Shown in pieces: positions 1 through 4,814 of a stretch of DNA of 5,029 nucleotides; position 1 is the stretch's first letter, and each line of letters starts with the position of its first letter. Origin of the DNA: Deltaproteobacteria bacterium (GTDB lineage Bacteria; Desulfobacterota_B; Binatia; UBA9968); contig VBKY01000537.1 in assembly GCA_005879255.1 (NCBI GenBank), forward strand, positions 2,232-7,260, read 5' to 3'. Made by a program: the position numbers and the translations under genes. The notes under the pieces were generated by a model. It saw only the letters and a program-made list of their open reading frames with translations. It was not told the origin of the DNA and made no database searches.

Positions 1-923
1 ATATCCAAGATGTGTGGCTGGCGCGCGCGGGCGGTAGCGTATGCAGGATCTTGCGCCCATTCAGGCTTACCGATCGCCTTGCAGGTTTCCGCCCAGTTCT
101 GCTCCTGGATCGTGAAATAGATGTAGGCGTCCGGGTCGGTTTCCCAGCCCTTGCACTTGAGTATCCAGCCCGGCTGCCCGCCGCCGCCTGCGTTTCCGCC
201 GCGGGGGACCGCATCGCCAAACTTTCCATTTGGATACTGCGGATATTCCTCCAGATAGCCAACATGGTCCAGCCGCTCCTGGTCCCGCAGCTTGACACGG
301 CACAGATTCAGCACCGCATCTTGCATCGACATGGACACTTTCTGGCCTTTGCCGGTCTTCTCACGGCCGATCAATGCGGCCAGGATGCCGATCGCGAGAT
401 GCATGCCGGTATTGCTGTCGCCGAGCGCTGCGCCGCTGACCGTCGGAGGACCGTCCCAAAAGCCCGTCGTCGAGGCGGCGCCACCTGCGCACTGCGCCAC
501 GTTTTCATAAACCTTGAGGTCCGCATAGGGCGAGCCTTCGGGGAAGCCCTTGACCGACCCGAAGATGATCCGCGGGTTGAGTTCCTGAATGTGCTCCCAG
601 GTGAACCCCATCCTGTCCAACGCTCCCGGCGCGAAGTTCTCGACCAACACGTCGGCCTCGCGGATCAGCTTCTCCAGGATCGCCTTGCCTTCGGGCGTCT
701 TTGTGTCCAGCTCCAGCGACCTCTTGTTGCTGTTGAGCATCGTGAAATACAGCGCGTCCAAACCGGGGATGTCACGCAGCTGATTACGCGTGACGTCTCC
801 AACGCCTACCCGCTCGACTTTCAATACATCGGCGCCGAACCACGCCAGCAACTGCGTACATGCTGGTCCAGCCTGCACGCCGGTGAAGTCGATAACTTTG
901 ATTCCTTTAAGTGGCAGCTCCAT
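1..923 (-). CDS. frc: Formyl-CoA:oxalate CoA-transferase, N-terminal 307 codons (cut by left edge)
   Basis: This class III (CaiB/BaiF) CoA-transferase moves CoA from formyl-CoA to oxalate in the cytoplasm, feeding oxalyl-CoA decarboxylase in oxalate breakdown and acid tolerance. The minus-strand frame is open from ATG 923-921 to the edge and follows the E. coli YfdW/Frc sequence almost without gaps from memory. The family's functional positions are all present: Gln17, Arg38, Asn96-Phe97, Arg104, Lys125, Lys137, Tyr139, the catalytic Asp169 in ALGDSNTG, and the glycine loop GGGGQ at 246-250. Residue 48 is Gln, as in YfdW, not the Trp of the Oxalobacter enzyme. The family is about 416-428 residues, so roughly the last 110 lie off the window. 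The start is fixed by AGGAGG at 932-937, 8 nt upstream, and by the conserved N-terminus ([16 protein letters not shown]). The partner gene oxc is not visible. The long plus-strand reading frame opposite is a shadow. Family assignment is very secure; substrate use is inferred from similarity. Confidence 0.96.
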   Translation of the reverse strand, partial: MELPLKGIKVIDFTGVQAGPACTQLLAWFGADVLKVERVGVGDVTRNQLRDIPGLDALYFTMLNSNKRSLELDTKTPEGKAILEKLIREADVLVENFAPGALDRMGFTWEHIQELNPRIIFGSVKGFPEGSPYADLKVYENVAQCAGGAASTTGFWDGPPTVSGAALGDSNTGMHLAIGILAALIGREKTGKGQKVSMSMQDAVLNLCRVKLRDQERLDHVGYLEEYPQYPNGKFGDAVPRGGNAGGGGQPGWILKCKGWETDPDAYIYFTIQEQNWAETCKAIGKPEWAQDPAYATARARQPHILD

Positions 924-965
924 GATCAAACCCTCCTCATTGTTCGTTCGTCAAAAATGCGATAC

Positions 966-993
966 GTGCGACATGAATAAATCTTCGTCGCAC
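966..993. promoter_or_regulatory. Inverted repeat upstream of frc, possible operator
   Basis: GTGCGAC at 966-972 and GTCGCAC at 987-993 are perfect 7-bp inverted arms separated by 14 AT-rich bases. The dyad lies 43-70 bp upstream of the frc start codon, where a repressor or activator site, or a promoter overlapped by one, would be expected. No convincing -35/-10 pair could be placed on the minus strand. The regulator is unknown, and a chance palindrome is possible. Confidence 0.35.
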
Positions 994-1035
994 TTTGAAG
1001 TCATTCAGTTCTATTCGAGAAGGCGTGAAAAATGG

Positions 1036-1052
1036 CTGCACAAAATGTGCAG
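1036..1052. promoter_or_regulatory. Perfect dyad CTGCACA-AAA-TGTGCAG, possible operator
   Basis: Two perfect 7-bp arms around a 3-nt centre form a compact operator-like palindrome 113-129 bp upstream of the frc start codon on the minus strand. The odd-length symmetric form suits a dimeric helix-turn-helix regulator. No T-run follows on either strand, so a terminator is unlikely. No regulator gene is in the window, so the assignment rests on symmetry and position alone. Confidence 0.35.
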
Positions 1053-1473
1053 TCCCGTTGCATGCCTGTGACGGCCGCGGCCTTTCAGATCAAGACGGCG
1101 GAAGCCGCCGATTCTGCCGAAGAAGACTTTTTCAGCCGTGATTCGTTTAGCCGAGAACCTTGCGCGCTCGGATTGTCGCAAGGAGGAACGGGTCCAAGTG
1201 AAACCAAGGTCTAACGCGTGAAGGAAGACGAGACGATGATCCGATTCAGAGTCGATGGTTGCCGATGAGTTAGACGCTGACTGGAAGCGCCATCGTCGTG
1301 CACGCAACCGCCGATGACGATGCCACGGATCCTAGGGGGCAATTCCGGCGATCGTATCGCCTGTGGCGTGATTACAAAAGCCGCACCAAAGGGAAAGTAG
1401 GCTTTAGAAGCTGGATCGAGGATTCTCCATTTCACAACAAACGCGCCGCCGCTCGATCTGCTTCTCCGATAGT

Positions 1474-2094
1474 TTACTTCTCACGGCGACGCCAACGCTT
1501 GGGCTTAAAAGCTCTCCAAGCGAAGGAAGTCACTGCAGTCATCATGATTGCAGCGAGAATGAGGTGTTCGGCTTTTGCCAGGTAACCCTCGATCCAATGA
1601 ATATACTCGGCAAACCCTAAGCCAAAGGCGTAGCCGAAGGCGACGATCAAGGGAACATAGACTGCGGCGCCCGCAATGTTCGCTAGGAAAAATCGTGGAA
1701 ACGGCATGCCCGCGATGCCGGTCAAGGGCCCGGCAAGGAACCGGAGTCCTGGAATAAACCGCGCCAAAAAAACCGCGACTTGACCGTGACGATTTACAAA
1801 ATTTTGCATCACATCCAAGCGTTCGGAACTAATGAAGAGCTTTTGTCCGTAACGCTCGATCGTCGCTCGCCCATATGTTCTGCCAGCCCAGTAACCGAGG
1901 TTGTCGCCGCTTACAGTGCTCAGAAAACCAACAATAAGAACGACCGAAAGTTCAAGCTTTTTCTCCCACACCAGGAGGCCCGCCAGCAACATTATCGCTT
2001 CTTCAGGCACCGGAATTCCAATACTGCCGAGGATGACAGTGAAAAAAATGGCCGAATATCCCCAATGGCCAATGAGCTGTGTCAAGTCTGGCAT
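1474..2094 (-). CDS. DedA-family (SNARE-associated/VTT) inner membrane protein
   Basis: This 206-residue polytopic membrane protein belongs to the DedA family, whose members are implicated in lipid carrier recycling (undecaprenyl phosphate or phospholipid flipping), membrane homeostasis and proton-motive-force-dependent drug resistance. Family hallmarks are in order: the re-entrant segment GIPVPEEAIMLLAG at about 26-39 with acidic Glu31-Glu32; SGDNLGYWAGRTYGR at 62-76; and FLARFIPGLRFLAGPLTGIAGM at about 109-130. Arg112 and Arg118 are spaced six apart, like the essential arginine pair of E. coli YqjA/YghB. Further hydrophobic helices lie at about 139-160 and 173-193, and the tail (KPKRWRRREK) is strongly basic, placing the C-terminus in the cytoplasm. 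Length is normal for the family. ATG 2094-2092 is preceded by AGGAG at 2106-2110, 11 nt away, rather long but acceptable. The gene is intact and appears monocistronic; its in vivo substrate cannot be read from sequence. Confidence 0.93.
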   Translation of the reverse strand: MPDLTQLIGHWGYSAIFFTVILGSIGIPVPEEAIMLLAGLLVWEKKLELSVVLIVGFLSTVSGDNLGYWAGRTYGRATIERYGQKLFISSERLDVMQNFVNRHGQVAVFLARFIPGLRFLAGPLTGIAGMPFPRFFLANIAGAAVYVPLIVAFGYAFGLGFAEYIHWIEGYLAKAEHLILAAIMMTAVTSFAWRAFKPKRWRRREK

Positions 2095-2585
2095 TAAGCT
2101 TTTAGCTCCTGTTGCGGTTCGCGGAAAATATCGAGAAATTACCGACGACGATAGCGACTACGTCACTCCGGAGAATAACCACGGCTTAGCTGATTTATGC
2201 AAAGCTATTGTGCCTTGAAACCGCGCCCTCCTTGTTCGCGCGGAAAATCATATACGCATATGTTATTCCTCCGGCCGCTCGTGTAACGGACGAACGGAAT
2301 AATAACGCATCAGTGTTCATTGCCGAATCGGTTGTTGATTCGCGCGGTCTCATGTTGGAGCTGATGACCATCAGCAGTAAGGACGGCATATTGACAGTTG
2401 TCGATATAACGTCTCTTCCTCTTAGCTTAGCCCTGAAGAACGGGTCCAGTTCGATTTCATCCAAAATACAATTGGCGAGATGCTACGTGCACACGCTTGG
2501 CATAACAGTTGCCCAGTGATTGAGAGACTCAAGAAACGCAGCGAAGTTTGTAATTGCCAGTAAAGCTAAACCGTGCGATAGGGCT

Positions 2586-2611
2586 CCCGCTATACGATCC
2601 CGCTATACGAT
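2586..2611. repeat. 13-bp perfect tandem duplication
   Basis: CCCGCTATACGAT occurs twice head to tail, at 2586-2598 and 2599-2611, with no mismatch. It lies in apparently non-coding DNA about 140 bp upstream of doxX. Exact identity implies a recent event, most simply replication slippage. It could also be a pair of direct binding sites. Confidence 0.85.
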
Positions 2612-2735
2612 GAATGTGGAGGCAGCAATTCTGATTAATTACGGTGGACGGCCAAGTGCTAAACGCGATTATGAGCACAGTTGGCTGCAGCATTTTGGCA
2701 AGCATCGCATTGTCTCGATGTAAAATTGGAACGTA

Positions 2736-2742
2736 AAGGAGG
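2736..2742 (+). promoter_or_regulatory. Strong Shine-Dalgarno that fixes the doxX start
   Basis: AAGGAGG lies 7 nt before the ATG at 2750. It selects this start over the in-frame ATG at 2681, which would add 23 residues unlike the family and would place this sequence inside the gene. Confidence 0.85.
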
Positions 2743-2749
2743 AAAGTTT

Positions 2750-3227
2750 ATGTTTCATAAACTTGTAGACACAGCGAACGACCGCACCATTGCAATAATT
2801 CGGGTGATTTTGGGAATTGTGTTTTTCGCGCACGGCGCGCAAAAGGCTCTGGGTTTGTTCGGCGGCCCGGGCTTTAGCAGCACCATAGGTTCTTTCCAAC
2901 AAATCGGTATTCCAGCCTGGCTAACGGTTCTCGCGATCGCGGCCGAGTTCCTGGGCGGACTGGGGCTGTTGGTCGGACTGCTCACTCGCATTGCTGCGTT
3001 AGGAATCATTGTTAATTAATATGGTCGTAGCTATCTTGATGGTACACAGCAGGGTTGGCTTCTTTATGAATTGGAACGGCAATCAACCAGGCGAAGGATT
3101 TGAATTTCATCTGCTTGCCATCGCGTTGGGACTGGCCATTCTCGTTAAAGGAGCGGGTGCTTTTTCCGTAGATCGGATTCTGGCAACGCAGACGCCAGCG
3201 CGCCGCTTGGGCACAGTTACAGCCTGA
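2750..3227 (+). pseudogene. DoxX-family membrane protein, split by a 4-bp duplication
   Basis: The first frame (89 residues, 2750-3016, stop TAA 3017-3019) and a second frame from 3021 (68 residues, stop TGA 3225-3227) together make one complete DoxX protein of 157 residues, normal for the family. DoxX proteins are small four-helix membrane proteins; some act in redox or oxidative-stress complexes, but most are uncharacterised. Helices are at about 14-35 (with the typical FFAHGAQKALGLFGG after it), 56-76, 79-99 and 118-137. The characteristic GFFMNWNGNQPGEGFEFHLL stretch is in the second frame. Removing one TAAT from the pair at 3013-3020 restores V-N-M-V-V-A across the junction. The break falls inside helix three. 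An ATG lies one base after the stop, so stop-restart translation into two pieces is conceivable, but no ribosome binding site precedes it. The rest of both frames is well preserved, which suggests recent inactivation or a sequencing or assembly error. Confidence 0.88.
3013..3020. repeat. 4-bp tandem duplication (TAAT x2) that breaks doxX
   Basis: TAAT at 3013-3016 is repeated at 3017-3020. The extra four bases create the in-frame TAA stop and shift the remainder of doxX. With one copy the frame reads GTT AAT ATG GTC and joins the two conserved halves exactly. Confidence 0.85.
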
Positions 3228-3261
3228 CACGAATTTCATTGATCGCTAGTGAAGAAAAGAG

Positions 3262-3563
3262 ATGAGCCGTCGGTTGAAATACAAATTAGGCATGCTCCGA
3301 GTGGCTGCTGCGATCCTTTGTTTTACTTCTTGGCGCCGGCTGCTCGAGAGGCCAGAAGTCGGAGTCAAACCTGCCTCAGGTCGAGGCGGTTCAGGTCGAC
3401 CCAAAGGATGTACCTATCTATAGGGAATAGGTGGGCATACTGGATGGATTGGTCAACGCGCAGATTAGGGCGCAGGTAAGGGGCTATTTAGTCAGCCCGG
3501 GGCTATTTAGTCAGCCGGGATTACAAGGAAGGATTCTTTGTAAAGATGTTTGAGATCGATCCA
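3262..3563 (+). pseudogene. RND efflux periplasmic adaptor (AcrA/MexA type), degenerate 5' remnant
   Basis: Pieces in different frames reconstruct the N-terminus of a membrane fusion lipoprotein that would link an inner-membrane RND pump to an outer-membrane channel. ATG 3262 opens a basic, hydrophobic signal peptide (MSRRLKYKLGMLRVAAAIL). After a frameshift near 3315-3325 comes a lipobox, LLGAGC, at 3326-3343. The same frame then gives VEAVQVDPKDVPIYRE, a TAG at 3428-3430 where the family usually has Trp, and VGILDGLVNAQIRAQVRGYL (3431-3490), the first barrel/lipoyl strand. The 19-bp duplication at 3480-3516 shifts the frame again; from its second copy DYKEGFFVK and MFEIDP follow (3519-3563), with about four residues of the usual KKGDL turn missing. 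Similarity then stops, against a usual length of roughly 380 residues. No RND pump follows. At least four lesions make function impossible. The family call rests on my recognition of these conserved strings, without an alignment. Confidence 0.82.
3480..3516. repeat. 19-bp tandem duplication inside the adaptor pseudogene
   Basis: GGGGCTATTTAGTCAGCCC at 3480-3498 is repeated immediately at 3499-3516 (18 bases of the second copy present, then diverging). Nineteen is not a multiple of three, so the duplication shifts the reading frame. Keeping only one copy joins RGYLVS directly to RDYKEGFFVK, as in intact adaptors. Confidence 0.88.
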
Positions 3564-3965
3564 GATCACGCTGACGGGAGACATTGGATTTGCGCCAAGC
3601 CGTCGAGAGGGCAAAGAAAAATATCGTCCTATTTCTTCGAACCCGGCGTGCTTTCCGTCTTTGCGCGAATCATCGTTTTGCCGATTCCGTAATGCCAATT
3701 TCAACCGACCATTTCAAATATCTTTGGCTACGTTTTCCCGCCACGGTTAGTGTCGTCATTTAGACAGCGTACGGTATTTCGACACGATCTCGCCGACACG
3801 AAAACATAAACCAGAATTAAAATCTCATCGATCCTCAACTGAAACTTCTTTCACTTGTGTTACTTGCGCGAAGCCTAAATTTCTTCAGTTGATTGGCATA
3901 ATCCCTGCTCCCCCTAAGATTTGTTTCTGAGATGAATCTGCGAGGTTGACCCGTTGAAAAAACCT
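3564..3965. other. Non-coding or fully degraded stretch after the adaptor remnant
   Basis: No reading frame here is convincing. At 3578-3631 the plus strand reads ETLDLRQAVERAKKNIVL, which faintly recalls the start of TolC-family channel repeats (TL-x-x-AV-x-x-A-x-x-N) or an adaptor coiled coil. It could be a further scrap of the same efflux operon, but the match is short and follows a stop codon. From about 3730 to 3965 the sequence becomes AT-richer with stops in most frames. A sigma-54-like motif at 3894-3909 is listed separately. Confidence 0.5.
3894..3909 (+). promoter_or_regulatory. Sigma-54-like -24/-12 motif (weak)
   Basis: TTGGCATAATCCCTGCT contains the GG (3895-3896) and GC (3907-3908) dinucleotides at the 12-base interval required by sigma-54, with TGGCA intact and TGCT in place of TTGCA. 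Transcription would start near 3920 and run rightward through the palindromic element toward iorA, about 440 bp away. No enhancer-binding protein site is recognisable. One such match in a window this size may be chance. Confidence 0.25.
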
Positions 3966-4124
3966 CTAGCAGGCTGCTGAAAAAGACTCATATGCTTCGT
4001 TGCGCTCAATCGCCTCGCTACAACGTACTGGCTATGTACGCTTCCGCTCGTCGATTTTTCGCGCGCCTCGCCTCTGAGATCTTTTTGAGCAGCCTGCACA
4101 CAGAGTTTTTCAGCAACCTGCTAG
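3966..4124. mobile_element. MITE-like palindromic repeat element, 159 bp
   Basis: The ends are 19-bp inverted repeats, CTAGCAGGCTGCTGAAAAA (3966-3984) and the complement of CTAGCAGGTTGCTGAAAAA (4106-4124), matching at 18 of 19. CCT occurs just outside both ends (3963-3965 and 4125-4127) and could be a 3-bp target duplication. Alternatively CTAGCAGG at 3966-3973 and 4126-4133 could be an 8-bp one. There is no room for a transposase, so any movement would depend on one elsewhere. A 61-codon minus-strand frame across it (3914-4099) is a by-product. The motif CTGCTGAAAAA resembles intergenic repeats I recall from other environmental genomes, but the family was not checked. An RNA hairpin or REP-like role is an alternative to mobility. 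Confidence 0.65.
3969..4097. repeat. Inner inverted repeat pair nested in the palindromic element
   Basis: GCAGGCTGCTGAAAAAG (3969-3985) pairs with CTTTTTGAGCAGCCTGC (4081-4097) at 16 of 17 positions. The left arm is shared with the outer pair, so the right side has two alternative arms 8 nt apart. Inside are smaller stems: CGTTG/CAACG (3998-4002 with 4021-4025) and CGTAC/GTACG (4024-4028 with 4036-4040). Just beyond the outer arm, TGCTAG-C-CTAGCA (4119-4131) is a further perfect dyad. Confidence 0.75.
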
Positions 4125-4266
4125 CCTAGCAGGACGGACGCGAACACGATCATTAGATTGCTCGCTGCGGCACAGCTACTCGTGCGGAAGTTTGAATATC
4201 TCTGCGTGCGCTGAGACTCTCGATGAGACGTGATCACTTTTCAGCGCCGGGTGGAAGGTAACTAAC

Positions 4267-4335
4267 GTGGAGCAGCGTATTCTCGACCGATCCGACCTTC
4301 AAGTATCGCCTCGGGTCGAAAAAGTTCCAAGTTAA
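4267..4335 (+). CDS. Possible 22-residue leader peptide upstream of iorA
   Basis: A GTG at 4267 preceded by GGAAGG (4253-4258, 8 nt away) opens a 22-codon frame, reading [22 protein letters not shown] with the first residue as Met if used. It ends with TAA at 4333-4335, nine bases before the iorA Shine-Dalgarno run. Position and spacing would suit a translated leader coupled to iorA. There is no homology I recognise and no run of regulatory codons. Chance is the main alternative. Confidence 0.22.
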   Translation: MEQRILDRSDLQVSPRVEKVPS

Positions 4336-4343
4336 GCCTGATG

Positions 4344-4350
4344 AAAGGAG
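4344..4350 (+). promoter_or_regulatory. Shine-Dalgarno that fixes a GTG start for iorA
   Basis: AAAGGAG ends 8 nt before GTG 4359-4361. The in-frame ATG at 4341 lies directly before this site and has no ribosome binding site of its own, so the GTG is the better start. The family's N-terminus (IQIKINGV) begins right after it. Confidence 0.8.
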
Positions 4351-4358
4351 TCATTAAG

Positions 4359-4814
4359 GTGATCCAAATCAAGATCAATGGAGTCCAGCAAATATTCAAC
4401 GGTGATCCCGAGATGCCATTGCTGTGGTATCTCCGTGACGAGTTGAAACTTACGGGCACCAAGTTCGGCTGCGGCATCGCGCTCTGTGGAGCTTGTACCG
4501 TCCACAAGAACGGCGAGGCGATTCGATCCTGCGTTACAGCGATGAGCGAAATGGCCGGTGCGGAAATTACAACCATCGAAGGACTGGGCCAAAGTGACCT
4601 GCATCCGGTGCAAAAAGCATGGATGCAGGTCAACGTCCCTCAATGCGGCTATTGCCAGCCCGGACAAATCATGCAGGCCGTGGCTCTGTTGAACGGCAAG
4701 AAGAAGCCCACCGATCAGGAGATCGATGAAGCGATGGCCGGCAACATCTGCCGCTGTGGAACCTATCAGCGCATTCGCGCCGCGATCAAGATGGCAGCGG
4801 AGGGACGGGCATGA
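4359..4814 (+). CDS. iorA: IorA-type (2Fe-2S) subunit of a molybdenum hydroxylase
   Basis: This 151-residue protein is the small electron-transfer subunit of an isoquinoline 1-oxidoreductase-like enzyme of the xanthine oxidase family. It passes electrons from the molybdopterin subunit through two [2Fe-2S] clusters, commonly to a cytochrome because a FAD subunit is lacking in this subtype. An N-terminal plant-type ferredoxin domain (about 1-75) carries Cys38, Cys43, Cys46 and Cys58. The C-terminal helical domain carries Cys96 and Cys99 ([11 protein letters not shown]) and Cys131 and Cys133 ([15 protein letters not shown]). All eight cluster ligands are present and the length is normal. GTG 4359 is preferred over ATG 4341 because of the ribosome binding site. 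Its TGA overlaps the ATG of the next gene (ATGA, 4811-4814), indicating translational coupling. The name covers a broad family; substrates include aldehydes and N-heterocycles, and the actual one cannot be read here. Confidence 0.95.
   Translation: MIQIKINGVQQIFNGDPEMPLLWYLRDELKLTGTKFGCGIALCGACTVHKNGEAIRSCVTAMSEMAGAEITTIEGLGQSDLHPVQKAWMQVNVPQCGYCQPGQIMQAVALLNGKKKPTDQEIDEAMAGNICRCGTYQRIRAAIKMAAEGRA

Larger units (their letters stand above)
924..1473. other. Intergenic region between dedA 3' end and frc 5' end
   Basis: About 550 bases separate two minus-strand genes. Apart from the frc ribosome binding site and the two dyads, I see no firm feature. A plus-strand 60-codon frame at 1032-1214 and an arginine-rich plus-strand frame from 1298 (which runs into the dedA 3' end antisense to 1585) match no family I know. 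The latter contains a plausible-looking stretch, YRLWRDYKSRTKGKVGF, which could be a remnant of an unknown gene. Neither has a convincing ribosome binding site, so they are not annotated as genes. No clear terminator hairpin follows dedA. Confidence 0.6.
2095..2749. other. Gene-poor region between dedA and doxX (divergent 5' ends)
   Basis: About 655 bases lie between two divergently transcribed genes, so both promoters should be here. A plus-strand frame of 103 codons (2208-2519) and an overlapping minus-strand frame (2195-2464) are open, but neither resembles a known family or has a good ribosome binding site. I treat both as chance or as untraceable remnants. The only structure I can support is the 13-bp tandem duplication at 2586-2611. 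A TTGGCA (2695-2700) and TAAAAT (2721-2726) pair precedes doxX, but its 20-nt spacing is too long for a confident sigma-70 promoter. Confidence 0.55.

Noticed and set aside
12..980. Long plus-strand frame of 322 codons over the frc region
   Set aside because: It is antisense to frc, whose minus-strand frame is conserved across its whole length. The plus-strand protein is Arg/Leu-rich and resembles nothing.
1298..1585. Arginine-rich plus-strand frame running into the dedA 3' end
   Set aside because: The last 112 bases are antisense to conserved dedA codons and there is no start signal. Only a short central stretch looks protein-like, so it was not called.
2208..2519. 103-codon plus-strand frame between dedA and doxX
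   Set aside because: No good ribosome binding site, no recognisable motif, and an equally long frame on the other strand. Most likely chance or untraceable decay.
2695..2726. TTGGCA ... TAAAAT promoter upstream of doxX
   Set aside because: The spacer is 20 bases, outside the range of normal sigma-70 promoters.
3012..3019. TTAATTAA (a PacI site) as a possible cloning scar
   Set aside because: The flanks are natural doxX sequence on both sides and a simple TAAT duplication explains it. No other vector-like sequence is present.
3914..4099. 61-codon minus-strand frame across the palindromic element
   Set aside because: It is produced by the repeat sequence itself and has no family features.
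3966..4124. Palindromic element as a CRISPR array or Rho-independent terminator
   Set aside because: There are no regularly spaced direct repeats with spacers. The arms are too far apart and the inner loop too large for an ordinary terminator hairpin.
4262..4667. Two overlapping minus-strand frames opposite iorA
   Set aside because: Both are antisense to a gene with all eight cluster cysteines conserved.
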